Below are positions 27,927 through 35,782 of a stretch of DNA of 64,000 nucleotides, one piece after another (position 1 is the first letter of the stretch; each line of letters starts with the position of its first letter). Where the stretch lies: the NCBI RefSeq assembly GCF_000566685.1, contig NZ_AZQN01000003.1, forward strand, positions 124,001-188,000, given 5' to 3'. The position numbers were made by a program, and so were the translations under genes. The DNA is from Dyadobacter tibetensis Y620-1. GTDB taxonomy: Bacteria; Bacteroidota; Bacteroidia; Cytophagales; Spirosomataceae. Below the pieces are notes generated by a model. The model was not told where the DNA came from. It saw only the letters and a list, made by a program, of their open reading frames with translations, and made no database searches.

Positions 27927-29522
27927 TTGTCGAGTTATTTCAAAAATATATCGGAAGGCATTAGCACGACCCTGACGGGGTTGAAGCTTACTTGGCGTCA
28001 CTTTCTGGCGGCTCGTAACAGGAGATCTGCCAATGATATCAGTAAAGACGATTTTTACGATACCCAATCGGGTATGGTCACTGTGCAATATCCATTGGAG
28101 ACCATTCCTATACCCGATAATGGCCGTTATCGTTTGCATAACGAAATGGACGATTGTATTGTCTGTGATAAATGTGCAAAGGTGTGCCCGGTAGACTGCA
28201 TTGACATTGAGCCTATTAAGGCAATAGAAGAAGTGGGGAAGGCTTCAGATGGATCTCCTATCAGACTTTATGCCGCTAAGTTCGATATCGATATGGCCAA
28301 GTGTTGCTATTGTGGCCTTTGCACGACGGTATGCCCAACGGAATGCCTGACCATGACCAAGACCTTTGACTATTCTGAGTTTGATGTGAGGGATATGGTA
28401 TATAATTATGCCAATATTTCTGCCGAGATTGCCGATGAGAAAAGGGCACTTTTAGAACATTTCCAGAAAGAGAAAGAGGCTGCCAAAGTTGCCAAACAAA
28501 CTGCTGCCCCTACTTCAACGGAAAAGGCCTCGGTAAGGCCGGCTTTCAGACCTGGAGCCAAACCGGCGCCAAAAACCACGGAGGAGCCCGCTTTGGAAAG
28601 GGACGAGGCGGCAATACCGAAACCCCGGGAGGCTGCCCCTGAATCGAAGCCTAAGCCCATTTTTAAGCCAAAGGCCAGACCTCAATCGGCGCCTGATACG
28701 GAAAATATAGCTGAGGACTCCAAATCAGAAGTACCTGTTAAACCCAAGCCCGCCTTCCGCCCGACAAATAAGCCAAAGGCTGCTGTGGAAACGGAAAACA
28801 AAGGAGAAGAGCCTAAAGTGGAGGAACCCGATAAGCCTAAACCCGCTTTCCGCCCGACGATGAAGCCGAAGACGGCGGATGCGGAACCTACATCTGAGGC
28901 ACCCAAGCTGGAAGAGGCTCCCAAGCCTAAACCCGCTTTTCGACCGACGATGAAGCCCAAGACGGCGGATACGGAACCTACATCTGAGGCGCCCAAACTG
29001 GAAGAAGCTCCCAAGCCTAAACCAGCCTTCCGCCCGACAATGAAGCCGAAGACGGCGGATGCGGAACCTACATCGGAGGCACCTAAGCTGGAAGAAGCTC
29101 CCAAGCCTAAACCAGCCTTCCGTCCGACAATGAAGCCCAAGACGGCGGATGCGGAGCCTACATCGGATACCCCCAAGCTAGAAGAAGCCCCTAAGCCTAA
29201 ACCCGCTTTCCGCCCGACAATGAAGCCCAAGGCGGCGGATGCGGAGCCTACATCTGAGGCGCCCAAGCTGGAAGAAGCTCCCAAGCCTAAACCCGCTTTC
29301 CGCCCGACGATGAAGCCGAAGACGGCGGATGCGGAGCCTACATCAGAGGCGCCCAAGCTGGAAGAAGCTCCCAAGCCTAAACCCGCTTTCCGCCCGACAA
29401 TGAAGCCCAAGACGGCGGATGCGGTGCCTCCATCTGAGGCACCTAAGCTGGAAGAAGCCCCCAAGCCTAAACCAGCGTTCCGCCCGACGATGAAACCTAA
29501 ACCTAAAAAGGAAGAGGAATAA
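27927..29522 (+). CDS. nuoI: NADH-quinone oxidoreductase subunit I with long repeat tail
   Basis: NuoI carries two 4Fe-4S clusters (N6a/N6b) in the peripheral arm of complex I. Residues 1-160 are a normal NuoI: ligands C77, C80, C83, C87 (CIVCDKCAKVCP) and C126, C129, C132, C136. Usual length is about 150-180, but this one has 531 residues. From about residue 185 the chain is Pro/Lys/Ala/Glu-rich, with two degenerate and seven near-identical 30-residue repeats (MKPKTADAEPTSEAPKLEEA then PKPKPAFRPT). The start is a TTG at 27927; no nearby ATG is in frame. nuoJ and nuoK follow directly. Confidence 0.9.
   Translation: MSSYFKNISEGISTTLTGLKLTWRHFLAARNRRSANDISKDDFYDTQSGMVTVQYPLETIPIPDNGRYRLHNEMDDCIVCDKCAKVCPVDCIDIEPIKAIEEVGKASDGSPIRLYAAKFDIDMAKCCYCGLCTTVCPTECLTMTKTFDYSEFDVRDMVYNYANISAEIADEKRALLEHFQKEKEAAKVAKQTAAPTSTEKASVRPAFRPGAKPAPKTTEEPALERDEAAIPKPREAAPESKPKPIFKPKARPQSAPDTENIAEDSKSEVPVKPKPAFRPTNKPKAAVETENKGEEPKVEEPDKPKPAFRPTMKPKTADAEPTSEAPKLEEAPKPKPAFRPTMKPKTADTEPTSEAPKLEEAPKPKPAFRPTMKPKTADAEPTSEAPKLEEAPKPKPAFRPTMKPKTADAEPTSDTPKLEEAPKPKPAFRPTMKPKAADAEPTSEAPKLEEAPKPKPAFRPTMKPKTADAEPTSEAPKLEEAPKPKPAFRPTMKPKTADAVPPSEAPKLEEAPKPKPAFRPTMKPKPKKEEE
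28860..29489 (+). repeat. Seven tandem 90-bp repeats inside nuoI
   Basis: Seven in-frame copies of a 90-bp unit coding for 30 residues each. Differences between copies are few (for example Thr/Ala, Ala/Thr, Glu/Val, SEA/SDT), and many are synonymous, so the array is young or homogenised. Two more diverged copies precede it (about 28690-28859). Confidence 0.95.
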
Positions 29523-29546
29523 GCCTTTTAATAGAATAAGAAAAAT

Positions 29547-30071
29547 ATGGAATTGATCGCTTTTTATGGTTTTGCTTTCCTGGCTATAGCTTCGGCTTTG
29601 TTTATTTTATTGTCAAAAAATTTAATCTATTCGGCATTCTCCTTGTTTTTGACCTTTCTTGGCGTGGCAGCCTTATATGTACTGGCAGGTGCTGACTTTT
29701 TGGCTGTTACCCAAATTATGATTTATGTAGGCGGCGTACTGGTACTACTAATCTTCGGGATTATGCTTACCCAGCAGACCAATAAAGGGGCTCATTCTTC
29801 TACCTCTAACCGTATCATGGCTGAATCGGGTCGACGTTTTCCTGGCTTCGCTCTTGCGCTCTTATGCTTTCTTTTTTTTACTTATGTTATTCTTTCTGCT
29901 AACTTCCGGATTGCAGGAAACGTAAATCTTAGTAAGTCGACCATCAAAACCATAGGAGTCGAATTGATGACCTCGCATCTGTTACCATTTGAAATTGCCG
30001 GTATCCTTTTGTTGGTAGCTCTGGTAGGAGCTGCCTATCTGGCCTTGAACCGTAATCCCACACATGAGTAA
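29547..30071 (+). CDS. nuoJ: NADH-quinone oxidoreductase subunit J
   Basis: A 174-residue, five-helix membrane subunit of complex I. The conserved third helix region (TQIMIYVGGVLVLLIFGIML) is typical of NuoJ/ND6. Its last codons overlap the nuoK start by 8 nt. Confidence 0.93.
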   Translation: MELIAFYGFAFLAIASALFILLSKNLIYSAFSLFLTFLGVAALYVLAGADFLAVTQIMIYVGGVLVLLIFGIMLTQQTNKGAHSSTSNRIMAESGRRFPGFALALLCFLFFTYVILSANFRIAGNVNLSKSTIKTIGVELMTSHLLPFEIAGILLLVALVGAAYLALNRNPTHE

Positions 30072-30375
30072 TATTCCTTTAATTCATTTTTTGATCGTCG
30101 CAGCCGCCTTGTTTAGCATTGGTTTGGCCGTAGCCATCACCAAGAAAAATTTAATCGGGATACTCCTGGGCATAGAGCTTATGCTAAATGCAGTCAATCT
30201 TAATTTGGTAGCTTTTAGCCGACATGATCCGGAAAGGCTTGGCGGACAACTCTTTTCCTTGTTTGTGATCGTGGTAGCGGTAGCAGAAATTACTGTGGCA
30301 TTGGCCATAATTTTGCGAGTATATGGTCAGTTCAATACTGTGGAGCCCGATCGGATCGATGAGCTAAAAAGTTAA
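30064..30375 (+). CDS. nuoK: NADH-quinone oxidoreductase subunit K
   Basis: A 103-residue three-helix subunit of the complex I membrane arm. The conserved Glu residues of the proton path are in LLGIELMLNAVNLNLVAF and VAVAEITVALAIIL. Overlap with nuoJ indicates translational coupling. The usual next genes nuoL, nuoM and nuoN are absent. Confidence 0.93.
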   Translation: MSNIPLIHFLIVAAALFSIGLAVAITKKNLIGILLGIELMLNAVNLNLVAFSRHDPERLGGQLFSLFVIVVAVAEITVALAIILRVYGQFNTVEPDRIDELKS

Positions 30376-30411
30376 TCGAATCTTGAAAAATATGAAACAG
30401 ATTCATCCATA

Positions 30412-30858
30412 ATGCAGCTTATTTTCCTCTTTCTAGCCTTTCTCATAGGGATTTCTAATACGGTTCAATCCGGAGTCAATGCGCAGTTACGCGAATCGGT
30501 AGGTAATCCTATATTAACGGCCATTATTTCTTTTGCTAGCGGGCTGACTATACTCTCTACAGTCTTTTTATTGTTTAATCAATATCCGGTGCCTACTCTT
30601 CAAGAAATGAAGCAGGTACCCTGGACTCGTTATTTGGGGGGGCTATGTGGTGCCTTTTACGTGCTTACTGTCATATTTATTGTGCGGGACATAGGGCCAG
30701 CCAGTATGCTTTGCTTGGTGGTGGCAGGCCAGATGGCCGCCGCCATGACCATCGACCATTTCGGTTTTCAGGGTTTTGAGGTGCATCCTATCACGCTTCC
30801 CCGCATAGCAGGGGCCGTTTTTTTAGTGATCGGGGTCTATCTGATCGTGAAAAATTAG
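30412..30858 (+). CDS. DMT-superfamily inner-membrane protein (YdcZ/DUF606-like)
   Basis: 148 residues with four to five hydrophobic helices. The N-terminus (FLAFLIGISNTVQSGVNAQL) and the segment GPASMLCLVVAGQMAAAMTIDHFG are characteristic of the YdcZ/DUF606 half-size transporter family. Substrate unknown. It begins 36 nt after nuoK and may share its transcript. Confidence 0.82.
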   Translation: MQLIFLFLAFLIGISNTVQSGVNAQLRESVGNPILTAIISFASGLTILSTVFLLFNQYPVPTLQEMKQVPWTRYLGGLCGAFYVLTVIFIVRDIGPASMLCLVVAGQMAAAMTIDHFGFQGFEVHPITLPRIAGAVFLVIGVYLIVKN

Positions 30859-31104
30859 GATCACCCCATAGCACCAGCCACTTTGGGTCTGTCGCTGGCC
30901 GACCTCCGTATTATAAGGTCCAAATCTTTTCTTCCAATGTCCTGGGTAGCCTTTCCATTACAAGGATGTATTAATTACTTTGCGCCTCGGCCACCCTTGA
31001 CATGTCCAACCAGATTTTTCTTTAGCACTTGAAAATTGAAAAAAGAAAATGAATGATTAATTAACAACAAACAGAGTTCATTTTACCCATCTGGCGTCGC
31101 ACCG

Positions 31105-31287
31105 TATCTATTTGCTGGTAACCATGAAGCAGCCCAAAGGGCAGTCCTCATTTTTACTTTCTTTGCTATCTGCAAAAAGCATAATGTCAATCCAAACGAC
31201 TAGTTAAACTTCGTTTTCAAAAACCTCCAATCCACCGAGATAAGTAACCTCGAAGAGCTACTCCCTCAAAACTTTAATATATCCTAG
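31105..31287 (+). mobile_element. IS66-family transposase C-terminal remnant
   Basis: A 61-codon stretch reads YLFAGNHEAAQRAVLIFTFF, then AICKKHNVNPND, an in-frame TAG (31201-31203) where Trp is usual, and ends ISNLEELLPQNFNIS before a natural stop. This is the characteristic end of IS66 TnpC transposases. The rest of the transposase is missing on the left, so it is a dead fragment. The flanking 30859-31104 and 31288-31445 hold no gene I can support. Confidence 0.82.
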
Positions 31288-31445
31288 TTGGAATTTGTCC
31301 AGCGGATACGCTGTAATGTAAAAAAGCGATCTTGGCTAAATATTTAGCTTTCATTCTTATTTTGGCTACACAAATCCTCAATTAGCATACATTCAACAAA
31401 TTCAACGATACGAACTTTGTATTTCCAAATTAAAATCTGAGAAAT

Positions 31446-32099
31446 ATGAAAATTGTATTGACAGGCTCATTGGGTCGTATTGGAAACCCGCTCACTCAAG
31501 GTTTAGTAAAAAAAGGTCATTCGGTGACGGTAATTAGCAGTAAGGCCGAAAGACAAAAAGAAATTGAAGCCCTTGGCGCAACAGCCGCAATTGGCAGTAT
31601 GCAGGATGTTGATTTTCTGACCGACACATTTAAAGGTGCTGATGCGGTTTACCTGATGATTGCTTGGAATGCGATTGGTCACCTCTTCGATAAGCGTATT
31701 GATTTTCCAGCTGAGTTCAACCATATCGCCAGTAAATACAAACTAGCTGTGGAAGAGTCTGGTGTAAAAAATGTAGTGTACTTAAGCAGTATTGGAGCGC
31801 ATACTAACAAAGGTATTGGTAGCCTTTCTGTATACAAAGGGGTCGAGGATATGATGAATCAATTACCTACTGCCGTCTCCATCAAATTTATGCGACCTGT
31901 AGCCTTTTATCCTAACCTTTTCAGATTTATGCAGAGCATGAAGACGGATGGGGCTATTGTACAAAGCTATGGTGATGACGTTAAAGAACCTTGGGTGTCG
32001 CCTTTGGATATTGCCAAAACCATTGTAGAAGAAATGGAAAAACCTTTTGAAGGCAGAGAAATTCGCTACATCGCAAGTGATGAACACCAACTTGTATAG
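31446..32099 (+). CDS. NAD(P)-binding NmrA-like/atypical SDR protein, shortened
   Basis: 217 residues starting with a Rossmann motif (MKIVLTGSLGRIGNPLTQGL). The segment VKNVVYLSSIGAH and the substrate-pocket part FMRPVAFYPNLFRFM fit the NmrA/QOR2-like NAD(P)H-binding family. Relatives are about 280-300 residues and continue after the IASDE segment, where this protein ends in HQLV and stop; it appears C-terminally truncated by about 70 residues. An IS66 remnant lies just upstream, so local rearrangement may be the cause. Confidence 0.75.
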   Translation: MKIVLTGSLGRIGNPLTQGLVKKGHSVTVISSKAERQKEIEALGATAAIGSMQDVDFLTDTFKGADAVYLMIAWNAIGHLFDKRIDFPAEFNHIASKYKLAVEESGVKNVVYLSSIGAHTNKGIGSLSVYKGVEDMMNQLPTAVSIKFMRPVAFYPNLFRFMQSMKTDGAIVQSYGDDVKEPWVSPLDIAKTIVEEMEKPFEGREIRYIASDEHQLV

Positions 32100-32150
32100 G
32101 GTGGTGCGGGTGACACAAGCATTGGTAGATTTATTGTGTAAATCACCTCA

Positions 32151-33377
32151 TTATTCTATCCCAGCAATGACCTCTTCTATGGGCAGTGTGTGGTCAAAAT
32201 ATCCAAGTACTTTCAGCATAATTTCCTCTACGATGGCGTCGGGGCAGGAGGCTCCACAGGTCAGCATGATCCGTGCCGGGGTGGTAGCAGGAAGATAATT
32301 TCCCGAAGTAACTTCTTGCTTTTCGTGCATGTTGAAGTGCTGTATAAGCGCTGGACTAAGGATTTTTTGTGCCGATTCAATGAAGTAGGTGGGAAACTTT
32401 GTCTCGCATAGCTCCACCAAATGAGAGGTGTTGGAACTGTTATATCCTCCGGCAACAAGCACCAAGTCGGCCTCATGTCGCAGCAGGGCATAGGTAGCAT
32501 CTTGATTGTCGTTGGTAGCGTAGCAAAGGGTATCCCGGGTATTAGCAAAATGACTCTCTACTTCCTGCGGTTTCAAAGCATAATGTTGAATCATCACATT
32601 TTTAAGAAAATCAGAAATGCCTTGGGTATCCGAAGCCAGCATGGTGGTCTGGTTGACTACTCCAATTCTTTTCAAATCCTTTTCAGGGTCGAAACCTTCC
32701 GAGAACTGATCTTTGAAATCGATATAAAACTGCGCTGACGGGAGCTTACCAGTCAGATATTTCGCCAATAGTTCGGCTTGTTTCATGTCTTTCACTACTA
32801 CAGTCGGGGCTCCGGCCTTGCTGTGAGAGAAAGTAGCCCTGGTTTCTTCGTGACTTGGCTTTCCATGTACCACAATCGAATAGTCTTTATCGCCTATTTG
32901 CGCGGCCCGGTTCCATACTTTTTCTACGAAGGGGCAGGTTGTATCATATATATAGGAATTGATGCCCAGTGATTTGAGTTTCTCCTGAATTTCGAGTGTG
33001 GTGCCAAAGGCAGGTACGATCACGATATCCTCAGGCTGAAGGGTTTCCCAGGCAATCAGCTGTTCTCCTTCCGTATCCATGATAAATTGTACGCCCCGTT
33101 GTACCAGATCGCGGTTTACGTCCGGGTTGTGTATCATTTCACTGAGCAGAAATATCCTTTTGTCAGGATTTTCAGAAATAGCTTTATAGGCAATATCAAT
33201 TGCATTTTCAACCCCATAACAGAAGCCAAAATGCCGGGCAATCAGAAATTGTACTGGACCAAAATCAAGTAAGGTGGGGCTGTAATCCCGTTTAAGCTTA
33301 TCTTTTTTGCGCCGAAGTTCCTTGATAGGGCTGATGATTCGACTTCTATAAAACTCGGGTATATCAAAGGTCTTCAT
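32151..33377 (-). CDS. ispH: 4-hydroxy-3-methylbut-2-enyl diphosphate reductase
   Basis: IspH makes IPP and DMAPP in the last step of the MEP pathway using a 4Fe-4S cluster. Three conserved Cys are seen: in ARHFGFCYGVENAI, TTCPFVEKVW and LTCGASCPDAIVEE. HGKPSHEETRATFS and NQTTMLASDT are also family motifs. At 408 residues it is the long Bacteroidota form with an N-terminal extension of about 60 residues, longer than E. coli IspH (316). Confidence 0.95.
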   Translation of the reverse strand: MKTFDIPEFYRSRIISPIKELRRKKDKLKRDYSPTLLDFGPVQFLIARHFGFCYGVENAIDIAYKAISENPDKRIFLLSEMIHNPDVNRDLVQRGVQFIMDTEGEQLIAWETLQPEDIVIVPAFGTTLEIQEKLKSLGINSYIYDTTCPFVEKVWNRAAQIGDKDYSIVVHGKPSHEETRATFSHSKAGAPTVVVKDMKQAELLAKYLTGKLPSAQFYIDFKDQFSEGFDPEKDLKRIGVVNQTTMLASDTQGISDFLKNVMIQHYALKPQEVESHFANTRDTLCYATNDNQDATYALLRHEADLVLVAGGYNSSNTSHLVELCETKFPTYFIESAQKILSPALIQHFNMHEKQEVTSGNYLPATTPARIMLTCGASCPDAIVEEIMLKVLGYFDHTLPIEEVIAGIE

Positions 33378-33423
33378 GGGTATGGATCGTTCTTGGGGGT
33401 GTCTGTAATACAGTACCGGCGGT

Positions 33424-33454
33424 CAAAGATACGTGGCCTGATGAAAAGAACAAT
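33424..33454 (-). promoter_or_regulatory. Promoter of ispH
   Basis: On the minus strand, TTG (33451-33453) is followed after a 19-nt spacer by TATCTTTG (33424-33431), a Bacteroidota-type -33/-7 pair about 50 nt upstream of the ATG. Confidence 0.6.
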
Positions 33455-33566
33455 CCTTATCCTGGCTTTGTTCGGATGGTTGTGCACTTATTTTTATTCC
33501 CCCATGCAACTTTTCGTTTTGAATAGAGTCTTTGTTTCAAACACGATAAAAAACTAAACCTACAGC

Positions 33567-34127
33567 TTGAAATCAAGAACCTATATCGACCAGCATGTCG
33601 AGCTGGTAGCCCGGTGTAAGCGAGGAGAACGGAAGGCTCAATATGAATTGTATCAATGCTACTCCAAGGCAATGTTCAATGTCTGTATGCGGATATTGAA
33701 CCATTCGGGGGAAGCGGAAGATGCTCTGCAAGATGCCTTTGTCGATGCGTTTACTAACCTGGAACAGTTCCGGCAACAATCGACCTTTGGAGCTTGGCTT
33801 AAACAGATCGTGATCAACAGGGCTTTGAGCCAGGTGCGGAGTCGAAAAATGGAATATGTGGAGCTGGGGAACTGGGATGAGCCAGAGTCTGAAATGGCCA
33901 GTGTTGAGGAGCAAGATTCAGTTCCTTTAGATGTCCTGCGCATTCAACAGTCGATGGGAGAGCTGCCGGATGGTTACCGGGTGGTTTTAAGCCTGTATTT
34001 ATTTGAGGGCTACGACCACGAGGAAATTGGTCAGGTGCTGCAGATTTCCGAATCTACCTCCAGGTCACAGTATCTTAGGGCTAAACGTAAATTGCTGGAA
34101 ATTCTGAAAGAGCAGCGCGGGAAATAG
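33567..34127 (+). CDS. ECF-type RNA polymerase sigma factor
   Basis: 186 residues from a TTG start. Region 2 (YELYQCYSKAMFNVCMRIL ... AEDALQDAFVDAF) and region 4 (GELPDGYRVVLSLYLFEGYD then HEEIGQVLQISESTSRSQYL) are both clear. First gene of a three-gene operon with a membrane anti-sigma-like protein and a secreted protein, the usual layout for stress-responsive ECF units in Bacteroidota. Confidence 0.92.
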   Translation: MKSRTYIDQHVELVARCKRGERKAQYELYQCYSKAMFNVCMRILNHSGEAEDALQDAFVDAFTNLEQFRQQSTFGAWLKQIVINRALSQVRSRKMEYVELGNWDEPESEMASVEEQDSVPLDVLRIQQSMGELPDGYRVVLSLYLFEGYDHEEIGQVLQISESTSRSQYLRAKRKLLEILKEQRGK

Positions 34128-34175
34128 GGGAGACAGAGAGATAGCAGTCGTTTGGAATTAAATTTTATAAGTAAA

Positions 34176-34778
34176 ATGAAAGATAAATCAGATAAGAAAG
34201 ATAGGTTGGAGCGCTTTGTGCGGGACAATCGGGAGGATTTCGATAGGTTAGAACCTTCTGAAGCCCTCTGGGATAAAATAACTCAATCTTTGCCAGCCCA
34301 GGAAAACAAGAATGGAGGCAAGGTTATTAAGGGTTTTTTTAACTGGAATAATACCGGTCTGAAAGTCGCTGCGGTGGTAGTGTTGGCCATAGGCGTAGGC
34401 ATGTTGGTGTATTTAAATCAAGAATATGGCCTCAGTGAACATCCTGCCGTGGCCATAAGCCAGCCAAGCTATGCCAAGGAGGTGAGCCAATACACCCGGC
34501 TAATTGACAGAAAACGCGATGAAATCATAAAACTTACCAGCGACAATCCGGAACTAAGGACGGCCTTTAAGGCCGATTTAGAAGCGCTGGAGATGAGTTA
34601 TCGCTCCTTGAGGACGGAGATTGGGCATGCGCCTAATCAAGAGGCGATGCTAGAAGCTATGATCCAGAATTTACAGTGGCAGATCGATCTGCTCAATCAA
34701 CAACTAGATATTCTTAAAAGATTTAACAAAACTCAAGATGACCATAATAAGATTGACAATCGCGCTGCTGTTAGCTAA
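34176..34778 (+). CDS. Single-pass membrane protein, probable anti-sigma factor
   Basis: 200 residues starting MKDKSDKKDRLERFVRDN. A charged cytosolic part with LEPSEALWDKITQSLP is followed by one transmembrane helix (VAAVVVLAIGVGMLVYL, about residues 67-83) and a periplasmic coiled-coil (AMIQNLQWQIDLLNQQLDIL). Its place directly after an ECF sigma gene suggests that it binds that sigma factor; no named anti-sigma domain is certain. It overlaps the next gene by 41 nt. Confidence 0.75.
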   Translation: MKDKSDKKDRLERFVRDNREDFDRLEPSEALWDKITQSLPAQENKNGGKVIKGFFNWNNTGLKVAAVVVLAIGVGMLVYLNQEYGLSEHPAVAISQPSYAKEVSQYTRLIDRKRDEIIKLTSDNPELRTAFKADLEALEMSYRSLRTEIGHAPNQEAMLEAMIQNLQWQIDLLNQQLDILKRFNKTQDDHNKIDNRAAVS

Positions 34779-35781
34779 TCTCTCCGTAATGGCCTGGTCG
34801 GGTGGGCATGCTGATGAGATGGACACAGAGAAAATCCGAAAGATTACCAAGGAGTTTACGGTACGTTCTGGCGAAATTCTTTCGGTAGACAATCAATTTG
34901 GAGCTGTGAATGTAAATCTTTGGGAGAAGCCCAGTATCCGTGTCGAAATACGTATTACCGCCATTGCCACCTCCGAATCCAGAGCCATGGCTTATCTGGA
35001 GGCCGTTAATATTCAGGAGGAGCGACGGGGGGAAAAAATTATGCTCCAGACGATCATAGGAAAAGATCCTTTCTCTAACCGATATCTTGCCGGACCCCGC
35101 CGAGGAACCAAGAGTAGTATTCAAATCGACTATACGGTAAGCATGCCCAAAGAAACGGCGTTAATCGTCAAGAACCAGTTTGGGGACACGCACATTCCAT
35201 CATTTCAGGCCCCTCTTACCATCGACAGCCGATATGGTGGTTTTTTTACCAATAATCTGGAAAATGTTGCTAATCTGATAGAGGTCAGCTATGGTAGTGC
35301 GAAAATGGGTAGAGTAGCAGCCGGGAAAATGGATTTCAAATATTCCGACTTGCATCTTGATCATATAAAAAGTCTGGAACTAAGTAATAAATTTGGAGAG
35401 ATGCATATCGGAGATGTCACCACTCTGGATGCCGATATCGATTATTCCAATGCGCGTATCGGGACTATCCGAGGACAGGGGAATATCCGTCTTCGATACT
35501 CTGGTGATTTTCGAATCGATGACATTAGAAGTAAGGCAGAGGAAATAAGGATAGAAGCCGCCTATTCTTCAGTAGTAGTGCCTGCAGATGCCAATCGGTT
35601 CGACATAGAAGTGAGCTATGGCAGTTTTCGTTTCCCCGCTTCCATCGCCCGTTTTACCCAGTCGCCTGGGCCTAATCTCAAGCCTAATGAAGTGAAACGT
35701 TATAAGGGAATGATAGGGGACGGCTCTGGTACCAAAGTAGTGGTCCATAGTCGGTTTGGAAACGTAGAATTCAAAAAGTAG
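34738..35781 (+). CDS. Secreted beta-rich protein (DUF4097-like)
   Basis: 347 residues with a signal peptide (RLTIALLLANLSVMAWSGG) and then repeated strands like IEVSYGSAKMG, YSDLHLDHIKSLELSNKFGE and IRLRYSGDFRIDDI, a beta-helix/adhesin-like pattern as in DUF4097 proteins. These often accompany ECF/anti-sigma pairs in Bacteroidota. Stops 1 nt before the convergent bshC end. Confidence 0.72.
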   Translation: MTIIRLTIALLLANLSVMAWSGGHADEMDTEKIRKITKEFTVRSGEILSVDNQFGAVNVNLWEKPSIRVEIRITAIATSESRAMAYLEAVNIQEERRGEKIMLQTIIGKDPFSNRYLAGPRRGTKSSIQIDYTVSMPKETALIVKNQFGDTHIPSFQAPLTIDSRYGGFFTNNLENVANLIEVSYGSAKMGRVAAGKMDFKYSDLHLDHIKSLELSNKFGEMHIGDVTTLDADIDYSNARIGTIRGQGNIRLRYSGDFRIDDIRSKAEEIRIEAAYSSVVVPADANRFDIEVSYGSFRFPASIARFTQSPGPNLKPNEVKRYKGMIGDGSGTKVVVHSRFGNVEFKK

Positions 35782-35782
35782 A

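Noticed and set aside
28682-29464. Long antisense ORF over the nuoI repeats, with Gly/Ala/Ser repeats
   Set aside because: It is the mirror of the GC-rich repeat codons; no start signal or independent evidence, and repeats keep all frames open.
28860-29489. CRISPR-like array
   Set aside because: 90-bp units are directly adjacent without spacers and are translated in frame in nuoI.
33159-33272. Small plus-strand ORFs inside ispH
   Set aside because: Antisense to conserved coding sequence.
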